A DNA stretch of 64,000 bases from positions 22,311,742 to 22,375,741 of the forward strand of contig OX326959.1 of assembly GCA_946800325.1 (NCBI GenBank), read 5' to 3'. Source of the DNA: Luzula sylvatica (taxonomy: Eukaryota > Streptophyta > Magnoliopsida > Poales > Juncaceae). The notes beneath the pieces were generated by a model that saw only the letters and a program-made list of their open reading frames with translations, was not told the origin of the DNA and did not search any database. Made by a program: the position numbers and the translations under genes. Shown piece after piece: positions 33,776 through 45,760 of this stretch (the stretch's first letter is position 1; every line of letters begins with the position of its first letter).

Positions 33776-34659
33776 TTATTAAGTATTACTATGAAATAAA
33801 ATATAGTTATTGTCTATTAGGTATTACTATGATTTGGATCATGATTTCAACAATACGGTTACCCGTTTATAAATTTTATTCGGATCCGGATAGTATCCGG
33901 ATTCATATCCGGATCAATCAAAAAATTAGCTCCTAGATTCGGATCCATACGCGTAAAAACGGATCCGGATATTTTTTTTCGGATCCGAATATTTTTTCGG
34001 ATACGGTTGGGGTCGGTTCGGGCAATATCCGCCCAACTGACACCCCTAAGAACAAGAACAGGTAATCCCAGTCCCAGGAGGCCGAGACCATTTTTTTTTG
34101 TAATCTATTTTAATCAAGACCATTTGAATTTTCTTTTTTGGTAATAGGACATGATCTCTCTTGTGGTAACACGTCTCAAGGATAGATTTGTCCTTAATGA
34201 AACCTTCTTTGACAACTTGAGATTAGTAGTGACATAAACAGATGTAGTCTTGAGGTAAAAAAATTTGTTATAATTTTTATAGGCGCATAAATGATGTTTA
34301 TGGGATAGTAATCCCCAATATCAGATGCGTTTTTTTTAAGGATAAGAGAGATGATCGTTTTGTTGATTTTTGTTGGGTCAATATCTAGGTTGTATAGTTT
34401 ATGAAAATAGATTCATTATCTGTGGCTTGATGATTTTCCAAAAGTTTTGTATAAACTCAGATATAGTCCCATCAGGTTCACAAGATTTTCTTTTTTTTTA
34501 AAGAAAAGTCTGTTTTTTTTAATCTCACAAACTCACAATTTTAATGGAAAAAGAAAGGAAAGAAGAACAACCCTATTAATCTGAATATTTCTTAATATTT
34601 TTCTCTTTTTTTTCTTCTTATTTTCTACAACAAATGACATACCTATTTATAGGACTCAT

Positions 34660-35487
34660 TGAAGAAAATATAGTTTTGGATCAACTAGAACAATGTACAA
34701 ATAAGGATGGACAAATGTACGCGTTTGTTGGAATGGTATGTGCAAACTGAAGAACCAGGAGATAGTTTGTTCGAACGGACGGACCAAGGTGGTTCGTTCG
34801 AACGGACTATGATGGTTCATCCGAACGAATGCGTTATTACCGTTCGAACGAACTTATGTAGAACTAGAATACAATAACAGTGTCTAGTTCGTTCGAACGA
34901 ACCTTATGCTATGTTCGAACAGACTATGTTCCGAATTATGTGTTAGCAGTTTTGCAAGATCTCTTCAATTAATTATCCTTAATTAATGACTTGGATCTGA
35001 GATTAATAGGAATTAATCTCCAGATCTAGAGTGAGAAATACAAGAAATCATTCTAAGATTTCATCTTTCTCAAGATTACGCTTAAGTTTACTGGGAAGAT
35101 TTACGAGTAATCGAAATGCGACAACTGGAGGTGGATATGGATAGAGAGATCTCAGTTGAGATCTTTCCATTGTGATCCAAGAATAGCAAGAACGAGCAAG
35201 GTCGAAGCTTAACCGGAACGGTTCCGGTGGTATACGACAAGGCGAAACTTCATCGACGGTGTCGAATCGTGCGGGCGTGGGACGCACGTGTTGCCGGAGA
35301 ATCGGGGCAGGAGCAATAACAAGAACGCGTCTACCCTTCGTCGTGATCAATTTCACGAGGTATGACACGTCTAAGATATTATTGCATGATACGTATCACG
35401 AAGTCGACGACGTGGTATTCGGGATAGGATCAGACCGGGCCCGGCATTCCGCTTCGTCGAGCTTGGGGACGATGTCAATACCCAACA
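34660..35487 (+). mobile_element. solo LTR, copia-type
   Basis: Begins TGAAGAAAATATAGTTTTGG and ends AATACCCAACA, with the 5-bp duplication CTCAT on both sides (34655-34659 and 35488-35492). It resembles the LTRs of the 37.56-45.76 kb element read on minus (TGAAGGAAATACAGTTTTGG; GAATCATGCGGGCATGGAAC against GAATCGTGCGGGCGTGGGAC). An internal deletion by LTR-LTR recombination is the simplest origin. A small ORF on the minus strand is incidental. Confidence 0.88.
34769..34922. repeat. cluster of TTCGAA palindromes inside the solo LTR
   Basis: Words such as GTTCGTTCGAACGGAC and GTTCGTTCGAACGAAC recur about six times, each a short palindrome centred on TTCGAA. Such an array could fold in RNA or bind a dimeric factor; untested. 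Confidence 0.75.
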
Positions 35488-35644
35488 CTCATGGTACATG
35501 AACCTTATTAATTCCAAAGAAAACTCTCAAAAGACTCGCAATTAATTTCTCAGAAACAAACACAATTAAACTCTCAAAAAATTCACACAATTAAAACAAA
35601 CTTGAAAATCAGTAAACTTACAAAAATTCAATTAAATGTTGTAC

Positions 35645-36062
35645 TTAACAGTAAGTATATTTTCTAGGATGAAATCCAATATGAACTGTACGCAGTAGTG
35701 GAGCACATTTCGAAGAATTATGTGAGTATCTTCATATATCACATCCTCAGCCATGCAAAACATCAATATCAAATTTTCACCTCGCTCTAAAAAATGTCCA
35801 TAGTAACATAAATATCAGTTTCTTCTAATATCTAAATTATCATCGTAATAACAAATTAACAATTAATATGTTAATATAGATAACCAACATATCAAATTTC
35901 AAAAAATATGTTAGCAACATAACAACAAGAACAAGGTCGATTTATTTAATCTACTTCACACACCGAGTTGTTCAATGCTTTAACGTGCTCGCTTCATGCA
36001 AAATTGTGGAATGCATGGTATTTGCATGATACTTCAAACATTGATGGTAATGCATTGCATCT
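35645..36062 (+). repeat. dispersed repeat, copy A (uninterrupted)
   Basis: From GTAAGTATATTTTCTAGGAT to TTGATGGTAATGCATTGC, it matches 51.27-53.08 kb, where the same sequence is broken by insertions. Copy A therefore shows the empty sites. The nature of the unit is unknown; noncoding. Confidence 0.88.
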
Positions 36063-36384
36063 TCACATTATGCAAAGCTAGTTGTCTAATGGAATTATCA
36101 TGATTAGATGTCTAGATGGTGTGAGCTCGGACAATTTCAATGCTAATTTTCAATTCAAACGGTTCTAGAACCGTAAATTATACGGTCAGTGTGATTAAGT
36201 TGGGCCTAGCAAAATCTGATTTGTCCCCAAAAACTTGTCTGGGTCCGTCTAAACACATTTCGGCCCGAAATATTACGGCATTTGTAGAATTTGGATGGTC
36301 ATATAGTGATATAGTGTCCCACGAGTCGGGTTTTTTTTTATTAACCGAGACGGGTCCTAAGTCCCTATCCAGACTATATTTAAC

Positions 36385-37200
36385 TAGCTTTATTCCCGTG
36401 CAATTGTGCGGGACAACATACATATTTTTTTTACATGTTTTTTATATAATTTATTTAAATAGAATTATCGAGGGTGCAAATTAGCGTGCGCATTTCAACT
36501 AAATTAATTTAATCATGACATATTTGAAAATATCATGATGTCAACAGATGCATAAGATTCATGAAATTAATGTATCGCGAATATTATTTTATGATATAAT
36601 TTGTTTAAATAGCATTTGCGTGAGTGTTTTTAAACTCGATTAATATAATCATGACATATTCGGAAATATACTTGATGTTAATATATGCATTAATAAGGGT
36701 TCATTAAACAGTCATAACGTGTCAGATGAATATAACAGCCACATGACAAATTTCTATGAAAACTCGCATAAATTTGAGCTTGCAAAATTTCATACATACC
36801 CGTGTGAAATGAGCAAACAAAAAAAAATTGAAAATCAGAAAAAGGACCAAAATTGAAAATGGAGAAAAAATGAGGTAAAAAAAAATTACAAAAAAAAAAC
36901 TCACAAAATTTCTATGAATATAACTGCCACATGACAAATTTCTATGAAAACTCGCATAAATTTGAGCTTACAAAATTTCATACATACATGTGCGAAATGA
37001 GCAAATAAAAAAAATTAGATATCAAAAAAAGGATCCAAATAAAAAAAATGAGAAAAAATGAGGTCAAATAAAAATTACCAAAAAAAACTCAAAATTGAAA
37101 AAAAAAGGGGCTAAAATGAAAAAAACTACCCCCTTCCACGTGTCAATACCTTGTGAAGGGGGTAGCATTATACTATTTATTTATAATTTATAATATAGTA
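36385..37200. repeat. AT-rich repeat block with two tandem duplications
   Basis: AATATAACAGCCACATGACA to about 36905 is repeated at 36917-37090 (about 190-bp unit). An earlier pair starts near 36.44 and 36.59 kb (ATATAATTTATTTAAATAG, ATCATGACATATT). The left edge has the hairpin CCCGTGCAATTGTGCGGG, a phrase I know from dispersed plant repeats. The element class is unclear; a Helitron-like or MITE origin is possible. Confidence 0.5.
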
Positions 37201-37559
37201 CAAGGATGTCCCATGAGTCGTTTGGTTTGGTACTTTGAATAATGTAATATTATGTTAATGAATCTCATGTAAATACATATTATTTCGTGATATATTTTAT
37301 TAATACGTTCGGATGGTATATTTTTCATCATAAATTAAAAATATAAGTTTTAGGACATTATATATTATAAAACTAACATACTTAGAACAAAATAAATTAT
37401 ACTACTTGTAAGAGTAAAATATTATAAACCAAAAAACTAAATATTCTAAATTTGATAGGTCAAAACACCACTACTTGCAATCACCGAGAATCCATACCAA
37501 AGTGCATGGAATCTTTTAATAAATCTCATCATGGTTGCAAATAGCTTCATTAAACGATA

Positions 37560-38654
37560 TGTTGGGGAATATCCTCGACCCCGGGCCCGCGCAGCGGATA
37601 TGTAGGCCCGGTTCGATTCCCCGATTCCCGAGATCACGCCACGACTTCGAGGGTACGATGCGAATAGAAGGACAGATTCATACCAGTGCCAAATTGATGG
37701 CACACGAAGGGTTGATCGCCGCCTTCTATTTCCTTCGGTGTCACGTTGGTGACTAGCCCGTACGTCCCATACCGCACGTCTCCCACCGTTTCGACACGCC
37801 TCGGGTTGTCTTCGTGCGTTCCATGCCCGCATGATTCCACAGCCCGTTACTCGATTACTTCTCCGGTTTGATCACAACGAAGAGCCACATGTGTCGCTCC
37901 TCTACCCGTATCCACCGTGAGTCGTAGCACCTCGGTCGCGGATGCACCTGCCTAGACGATGCACCGGCGAACTTGCATGATTGCGTTTCGATTCTCTAGA
38001 CGGAGAAAATCCTTTTCTCCTTCTCTCTCAATCTCTTCGCACTCTTTCATCAAGTGATTAGAGTCTCTTAATTTCTGGATTAATTCTAAATTAACTCCAT
38101 TAATTTTCTGGTTGAACTAATCTAATTATTCAACTGGTTGGACTCATGAGAGAGAGAGAAACATCATATATATATACTCCATAGGATAAGGATGGGCCAA
38201 AAGGTATGTATATCTTCTATACACCTTTTCAAACATAAAACTGCATACACCCTTTCAGTAATCTGTCAGAACGAAAATATTAAATCGTTCCAACCGACTT
38301 TGAACATTTACGAAAGTTGTAGATAATCTAATTATCTTTCCAACCCAATTTGTCCCAGCCCAATTGGAGTTCAGACCCGAAAGTTACGGCCGTTTTACTG
38401 ACTGTATGTCAAACTGTCGCACCCTTTCGGTATTTCATTAGAACGATACTGATACTTCGCTCAAATGAAATATATTACAACATGAAATTTCTAGATAATC
38501 ACATTATCTAACTAACCCAATTTGAACCATTCAAATCGGAGTTTCCTACTGAAAGTTATACCAGGTTTACTAATCTGTTTCGTATGCCCACGAACGCGTA
38601 CGTTCGTTTGTCCTACGTACCAATTTAGCGATGACCAAAACTGTATTTCCTTCA
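37560..38654 (-). repeat. LTR (3' copy) of the copia element
   Basis: 1095 bp. On minus the purine-rich GAGTGGGAGAC precedes TGAAGG, the expected polypurine tract. The ORFs of 68-128 codons inside are repeated in the other LTR and are not gene evidence. Confidence 0.93.
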
Positions 38655-40057
38655 GTCTCCCACTCAGTTTCAGATTTACCTAAAAGATACTCATGTATAT
38701 CACATATACACTATATCAGAGAATCTGGCCCGCGTATCAAATACGCTAAAGCCATGCACATCCAATGTGTAAAAACTTGCAATCAAGCCCGACATAGTAC
38801 GACTCGTTGTGTGACCGTGTAGGTTCGTTTAACGATGGCAGTAGGCCGTTTCCATGGCACTACAAGCCCATGAGCGGGATCTAGTCACTCCATCATGGCT
38901 ACCCATGTTAAAACGAAAAATGATTGTGATCATTGTGCCTATCTCGAATAGCGGTTACTAGTTCTCTTGTTTGCGATATCCGTTAATCAAAAGGCATGGT
39001 AATAGTCATCCTTATAATTTGATTAACTATACTTATTCCCCGATTCCGAGTTGATTTAACAAATTTCAATCGATATTAACCATTAATATCATTGACTCTG
39101 GCCAGAGATTTCGTTAATAGACTCATCGAGCGGCGCCTAAGAGATATCTCTTCCTTTCGGAATAAACAATTCCTATCTTGGAGACTCACATTGAATTCCG
39201 TGTTTCGGACAATACCCAATGATGACCCTTTTAACTCCCTGTTACGGTGAGCGTAAGATCATATCAAAGCATTGTGTTACGCACGTAACGCAATCAATGA
39301 TCCCCTCAAGTATGAAGAATCTAAAACCCCATCCGTCACAAGTCCATCTATAATGACTAAACCATGTCATGGACTCGCGGCTTTGGTCATATCCAATATA
39401 TGTAACCTAACATATATCTACGTTCCCGATTCGACAAACACCTTGTCCCATGATTAGCAAAACATAATCATCTCCTCGGCAAACGTACTAGTGTACCCGT
39501 TCAGTCTATCCAATAATAGAAATGCTTCTCTCTTAAGCAAGCTGATCCGCGACTAGGGATGTTTAGAAATGACACTTTAAGTGTGACGGTTTCGCTGCAC
39601 ATGGTCCACACAAGTTCAAATCAAGGTTCATGTAACAATCATATTACACAACCCGCACACTGTTTTCATATAAGGTGAATGCATATTTAATTTAAGTAAA
39701 CAAAATTTTTAAAAGGAATGCATTCATATGGACTAAGTATTTGGGTGATACAACGTTTACCTATGGGTATCTCCATACCCATAACCTGCGAGGACTATCG
39801 TATTAGATAACTACACTCTACTCTCTTCTTCCTCCTCTAGGTATCTCCATACCCATAGTCATCGCATGACAGTCACGCGCGACTAGAGAGAGCGGTCTTG
39901 TAAACGGATCCGCACGTTCCCGCTAGTGTTAATCATCATCAGGATTGGAACATTTCCAATACCTACGATCACATCTTTTCATAAAATTTCATGGATCAAA
40001 TGAAATTTTCTGAGTATTGGCTAGAAGTGGTTGTGACCTCGGCATTTTTGGCTTGTA

Positions 40058-40258
40058 CTATTGCGTCTCACGCAATAAACAACCATAAATCCGATAACTC
40101 GTGACTACTAGAGTTTGGTCATGTATCCTTGATCCATACCACTTCCATTTGCGATTAATAACCGCAATATACTCGCCACCGTAAATAGAATCATAAACTA
40201 TTGGTCTTGTGGAACCTTTCCACATAACCGTGTTTTCATTTAAGCAAAACATGTACAC
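40058..40258 (-). pseudogene. copia RNase H remnant
   Basis: MYMFCLNENTVMWKGSTRPI followed by YGGEYIAVINRKWKWYGSRI follows the copia RNase H pattern (GYVFxLN..AVSWKS..., EAEYIAAxEA). The Glu of EYIA is kept; the surrounding frame is broken. Confidence 0.75.
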
Positions 40259-41959
40259 ACTTTGTGATCGAAAGTCGTGCTACATATTTGGACGTGCTTC
40301 ATCTTTGGAAACTGTTGTTTGTTATAACTCTTTATAACCAACACGTACTCCACACCATTATAGATAATAAATCCTGAATTCTTTCGCAAAGTATTCAAGG
40401 ATAAACTTCACCTCTATCAATAAAAATCCCGATGGGTTTTAAATATACATAACCATTATGTATATATTTGTATAACCATTATACAATCACAAGAGTTAGT
40501 CTCATGTAATCGAATTACATTCAAACTCATGTGATTCCCATGAATTTTATTGACGGTGAACTAGACGCTTTATTTGTATGACAGATAGCCACATACATAT
40601 CATGACAGATATAATAGATCCTAACATCAAATGTAAGGCATCATATTAGTACTTTTCGCGCTGCTTGATGTCTCACATCGAGCCGTTGAAAATTTCTGCC
40701 ATTCGACATTTCGATTTATCTCCTCCAATGAGTTTACATGTTGAAAACCATTTTCAACAATATGTCGATATATGTGCTATAACATAGAACGAGGAACTTC
40801 TTAGATCTATCCTATAGATCTTCACGCTTAATTCATAAGCGGTCTCGTCTAAATCCTTTGTCGTTACAAGAAATATAACGCAGCTCCCACTAACCTTCAT
40901 GTGTACACAAAGTTTCCATTCGTTTCGACAATTTTATAACAGTTTATAATTTTGTCAAAACGAATATTCCAATTCCGAGAAGCTTTCTCTAATCCATCAT
41001 ATGGATCGTTAAAGCGTGCATATCTTATCCCCGATTCTTATGAATCGACAAAACCGTAAGGTTGTGTCAAGTACACATCCTTTCATAAAATTTCTGTCAA
41101 GAAATTCGGTTTTGACATCCATTTGGCCACATCACATAGTCGTAATATGCGACCATGGCAAGCAGAATTTCGAGAATGTGAAAGCATGGCAACATGCGAA
41201 AACGTTTCTTCATAGTCCGATTATGAATTGCATGAAACTCTTCGCAAAAAGCCTCGCTTTACATATATGCGTATTCCTATCCATGTCGGTTCGTCATCTT
41301 GAAAAACCCACTCACATTTCACGGGTCTAACCCAGAAAGTAATGAAATCAAGTTCTGAACTTGATAATTAACATGGATCGAATCTCAGATTTCATGACAC
41401 CATGTCATGTGGAATCAACTTTTCATAGCATCCTTGTAGGATATCGAATCATCATATGATTTCGATCTATCATCATTAGCCTCGATAAATCCGTATTTAT
41501 CGGCTTATGATATAGCCTACTTGATCTACGAAAAATTCCTTTGTGTGTTCGACTTGCGTTCATCAACTCTTGATGAAGCCATGTCAACTTTCATCGGTAC
41601 AATGTTCATTTTCAAATCACGAACTCTTTCGAGATTTATTCTACTCCCACTAGCCCGCATAGAGATAAATGACACCAAGTTCCAAACTTGTGCGCATCTA
41701 GTCCTCCTCCAAGAAGGCATCTCTTCGAGCCACGAAAATCTAATTTTCGTCGGGACGTTAGAACTAATACCCTTTAGTTACCTTAAGGATACACGAACAA
41801 TTTCCAGATTTGGGATTGAGTTTAACCGAAACAAATTTCGAAATATACTCACATCCTCAAATCTGTACAAGTGACAACTTCGGAACCATTCCGATCCATA
41901 TCTCATATGGCGTCTTTTGTACCGATTAGAAGGTTTATGGTCCATATCTTAATGCAACC

Positions 41960-42400
41960 ATTCATTAGTGCCGCTGTCTTAAGGGCGTATCCCCAAAATA
42001 TTTTTGGGAGATCCTATTGACTTATCATTTATCGAACCATGTCCAACATGCGTTCATTTCCTCTTTTCGGACACATTTCAATGTTCCGAATAAGGCAATC
42101 GTGAAACGATTCCACAATCATAAATGATCATCAATATTCATAACTCAAATATCGCCTCTTCGATCCTATCGAAAGGTTTAGCTCAAATACTCGCCTTATC
42201 GATCCTATCGAAAAGATTTGATTTTCTTGCTTAGTTGATTTTGTATTTCGTTTTTGAAACTCTTTGAACCTTTCAAAAGTCTCCGTTTCGGCACGCATTA
42301 AATAGATATTTCCATATCTAATTTAACCGTCCATAAACAGAACAAAATACTGATAGCCTCCTCTTGCCTCGGAACTTATCGGATCATCTACATGTGAATG
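41960..42400 (-). pseudogene. copia integrase remnant
   Basis: GGYQYFVLFMDG then a stop, IRYGNIYLMRAETETFERFK, and downstream a GYALKTAALMN-like piece match the integrase core (GGYQYFITFTDDHSRYG..., FWGYALxTAAYLLN). Stops and shifts interrupt it; the catalytic set cannot be shown intact. Confidence 0.75.
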
Positions 42401-43837
42401 TAAGTTCCAATAATTCGTTGGATCTTTCTCCAACCATTGGAGAATGATGCCATTTGTCGTCTTGCCTAATAAATAAGTATCGCATTAATCAATCGAATCT
42501 AATTCGAATGATTCTAGCAATCCATCATATGGAATCTAGATACGCGAATCTCGTTTATATGGCCAAGACGGCAATGCCAAAAGAAGCAATCAACTACTAG
42601 GTTTAATCCTCCTCGGATTTCACCATTTTTGAGTCATTAGTTTGGACAACTCCTTGTCCGAACTTTCTGTTTGGAAAACATTTTCCCAAAATACCCTTAG
42701 ACATACATTTCTTTCGATCCCTTCTTTGAATTTATCGAACCCGGCTTTCTCTAAAGCCAAAGCCTCAAGCCCCGAATCTACCATTTCCGTGTCCAACACG
42801 TTCCTTTCAGTCTAAGAACCATTCTTTGACCATCAAGGTTAATCATGGCAATTCTGGCCCAAAAGCTATCTATCATATCGATCTCATCGATATATTTGGT
42901 GTTGCTTGAAAACATAATTCTAAACGGATGATGAAGATTAACTCCTAACCGTGCGTACTTAATCTATATGCTTATATGATGAATATATGAATGTGTTATT
43001 TTTATCGAATCGATAACCCTCATACCGATACGGGACTCCAAGTTCATAACACTCAAGACCCATATTTTACGATCCTCCCACAAGTTGCTTTGGCAGACGA
43101 GTGGGATCTCGCTATTTAGGTAGGATTATATCCAATCGCATCCAATGCGACTCTCGAACCTTTATAGGATTTCGGTGATGGATCGTATCCTATACAATCC
43201 CAGTTCCGTGTGTGCATCCTATCTATGCCCCGAACTTCCAATCAAGTCGGCTTTGGCCTCAACCCTTACTGGCTTGAACGGTTAAGTCACAACCATACTC
43301 ATCGTATCGTTCAAATAAACTACTAATAAGTCGGCTTTGGCCTTAACCCTTATCAGTCCCTATTTAACGCTTGCCACCCCGTCGATGACTACAATAACCC
43401 ATGTCGGCTTTGGCCTTAACCCATGTGAGACGTAGTACCGATCATAGTGGTTGTGAATATGGAAGGCATTTCCATGACTTAAATATTATGAGGGATCATG
43501 CCATTGCATGTTTCTAAATTCGTGACATAATCATATTATATCACTATCACAAGATTTGTAAATGCATATGATTTATTTAGGGAGATTAATTATTCTAAAT
43601 AATTAATTATCTAATATGCTAGAATGTTTGATGCCGATCAAATCGATATAAAGAACTCAAAATTCCGAGCTTCGTAGCCAAAGTTATCGCGAAAACAAAA
43701 ACAGCATCCAGAGAAGGGTCCGTTATAACGGACTTCCCCATCCGTTGTAACGCAAGGGCCGTGGGGCGCGAGAAAACCTCGCCTGGGACGCGTCCGGGGC
43801 GCCAAAAACTGCCCCCGGGGCGGCAGAAAAACTGTTT

Positions 43838-44420
43838 TTCTGCACCCTTTCGTTATTTCATTAGAACGACACTAATACTTCGCTCAAATAAAATATATTA
43901 CAACATGAAAGTTCTAGATAATCTAATTATCTAACTAAAACAATTTGAACCATTCAAATCGGAATTTTCTACTGAAAGTTATACCAGTTTTAGTAAAATA
44001 CGAACAAACGAAAATGTAAGTATATCCAATATACACCTTTTCAACCAGAAAACTACAGACACCTTTTCAGTATTATGTTGAAACAAAAATATTAAATTGT
44101 TCCAACCGACTTTGAACGTGAACGAAAGTTCTAGATAATCTTATTATCTAATTAACCCAATTGGATTGGACTCAATTGGAGTTTCGATGCGACATATACG
44201 GACGTTTTAGTCTCTGTATGTCAAACAGTCGCACCCTTTCAGTATTCCATAAAAACGACACTGATAATTCGTTCAAATGGAAAACTTTATGTATCAAAGT
44301 CATAGATAATCTCATTATATAACTACGTCAATTTGATCCAATAAATTTGGAGTTTTCCACTGAAAATTATCTTAGTTTTACTCATTGTTTCGTATTCTAA
44401 CTTTCTGCAGATTTTGCCGT
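43838..44420. repeat. degenerate tandem units in the leader, related to the LTR
   Basis: About three units of 190-200 bp, each with GCACCCTTTCRGTATT-like text, TCTAGATAATC-like text, AACCCAATTTG and TACTGAAAGTTAT. Two more such units lie within each LTR (38.22-38.59 kb). The leader-LTR border has thus grown from a repeated module. Confidence 0.75.
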
Positions 44421-44648
44421 TTCGTCCGTTTTCGCTCGTTTCCAAAACGATAAATCATGAAACTTTTTCACGATCATTCCTAGATACTCTCAATCAACTT
44501 TTGATCGATCTCTAGCGAATTCCACTTGTGATTTTAACGGAATTTGACTTTCTCTATATGTAACATCATGCAAACGGGTACGAACTTTGATAACCCGTGC
44601 GTATATCTAATATACGACTATGATTCGACCCTCGAATCGATGGCGATC

Positions 44649-44660
44649 GCTCTGATACCA
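44649..44660 (-). other. primer-binding site of the copia element
   Basis: GCTCTGATACCA on plus, i.e. TGGTATCAGAGC on minus, one base from the 5' LTR; initiator Met tRNA type. Confidence 0.92.
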
Positions 44661-44661
44661 C

Positions 44662-45755
44662 TGTTGGGGAATATCCTCGACCCTGGGCCCGCGCAGGGGA
44701 TATGTAGGCCCGGTTCGATTCCCCGATTCCCGAGATCACGCCACGACTTCGAGGGTACGATGCGAATAGAAGGACAGATTCATACCAGTGCCAAATTGAT
44801 GGCACACGAAGGGTTGATCGCCGCCTTCTATTTCCTTCGGTGTCACGTTGGTGACTAGCCCGTACGTCCCATACCGCACGTCTCCCACCGTTTCGACACG
44901 CCTCGGGTTGTCTTCGTGCGTTCCATGCCCGCATGATTCCACAGCCCGTTACTCGATTACTTCTCCGGTTTGATCACAACGAAGAGCCACATGTGTCGCT
45001 CCTCTACCCGTATCCACCGTGAGTCGTAGCACCTCGGTCGCGGATGCATCTGCCTAGACGATGCACCGGCGAACTTGCATGATTGCGTTTCGATTCTCTA
45101 GACGGAGAAAACTCTTTTCTCCTTCTCTCTCAATCTCTTCGCACTCTTTCATCAAGTGATTAGAGTCTCTTAATTTCTGGATTAATTCTAAATTAACTCC
45201 ATTAATTTTCTGGTTGAACTAATCTAATTATTCAACTGGTTGGACTGATGAGAGAGAGAGAAACATCCTATATATACTCCATAGGATAAGGATGGGCCAA
45301 AAGGTATGTATATCTTCTATGCACCTTTTCAAACAGAAAACTGCATACACCCTTTCAGTAATCTGTCAGAACGAAATTATTAAATCGTTCCAACCGACTT
45401 TGAACATTTATGAAAGTTGTAGATAATATAATTATCTTTCCAACCCAATGTGACCCAGCCAAATTGGAGTTCGGACCCGAAAGTTACGGCCGTTTTACTG
45501 ACTGTATGTCAAACTGTCGCACCCTTTCGGTATTTCATTAGAACGATACTGATACTTCGCTCAAATGAAATATATTACAACATGAAATTTCTAGATAATC
45601 ATATTATCTAACTAACCCAATTTGAACCATTCAAATCGGAGTTTCCTACTGAAAGTTATACCAGTTTTACTAATCTGTTTCGTATGCCCACGAACGCGTA
45701 CGTTCGTTTGTCCTACGTACCAATTTAGCGATGATCCAAAACTGTATTTCCTTCA
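44662..45755 (-). repeat. LTR (5' copy) of the copia element
   Basis: 1094 bp, nearly the same as 37560-38654; followed on plus by the duplication CGATA. Confidence 0.93.
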
Positions 45756-45760
45756 CGATA

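Larger units (their letters stand above)
30579..34054. mobile_element. element A: GGATACGG-rich element, host of two further insertions
   Basis: Flanked by the 11-bp direct repeat AGAACAGGTAA (30568-30578 and 34055-34065), whose single copy would rejoin the LINE frame. Its own sequence, 30579-30805 and 33775-34054, is packed with words such as CGGATACGGTTCGGATAT and GGATCCGGATA. The right end reads CAACTGACACCCCTAAGAACA. I see no good terminal inverted repeat. A 9-11 bp duplication suits Mutator-like elements. It is interrupted by element B. Confidence 0.65.
30330..34500 (-). pseudogene. decayed LINE reverse transcriptase fragment split by a transposon nest
   Basis: Minus-strand pieces at 34.50-34.07 kb read, across several frames, FIQNFWKIIKPQIMNLF, SLIPKKNASDIGDYYPIN, RRFIKDKSI and HYQKRK. 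Then 30.57-30.33 kb reads LLQMVHKSPYFKHKRKLRQG with DPL after it. These are the finger and palm motifs of a plant LINE reverse transcriptase in the right order (DYRPI, a GFIKGKSI-like motif, RQGDPL). Many stops and frameshifts show it is dead. The gap between pieces is filled exactly by the element at 30579-34054. Confidence 0.75.
37560..45755 (-). mobile_element. Ty1/copia LTR retrotransposon with similar LTRs and decayed pol
   Basis: About 8.2 kb in minus orientation, flanked by CGATA (37555-37559 and 45756-45760). LTRs (37560-38654 and 44662-45755) run TGAAGGAAAT to CCCCAACA on minus and differ at roughly 18 positions by eye. The primer site lies at 44649-44660. Coding remains in order on minus are integrase (about 42.4-41.96 kb) and RNase H (about 40.26-40.06 kb), an order consistent with copia. 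No ORF beyond about 128 codons survives. Pol is far more damaged than the LTR divergence predicts. Confidence 0.92.

Noticed and set aside
36310..37220. 13-bp near match TGTCCCAYGAGTCG on both sides of the 36.4-37.2 kb block as a target duplication
   Set aside because: One mismatch, no element ends adjacent to either copy, and too far from the repeat edges to trust.
37446..37840. ORFs of 68-128 codons on the minus strand, repeated at 44566-44942
   Set aside because: They lie in or across the two LTRs and show no domain.
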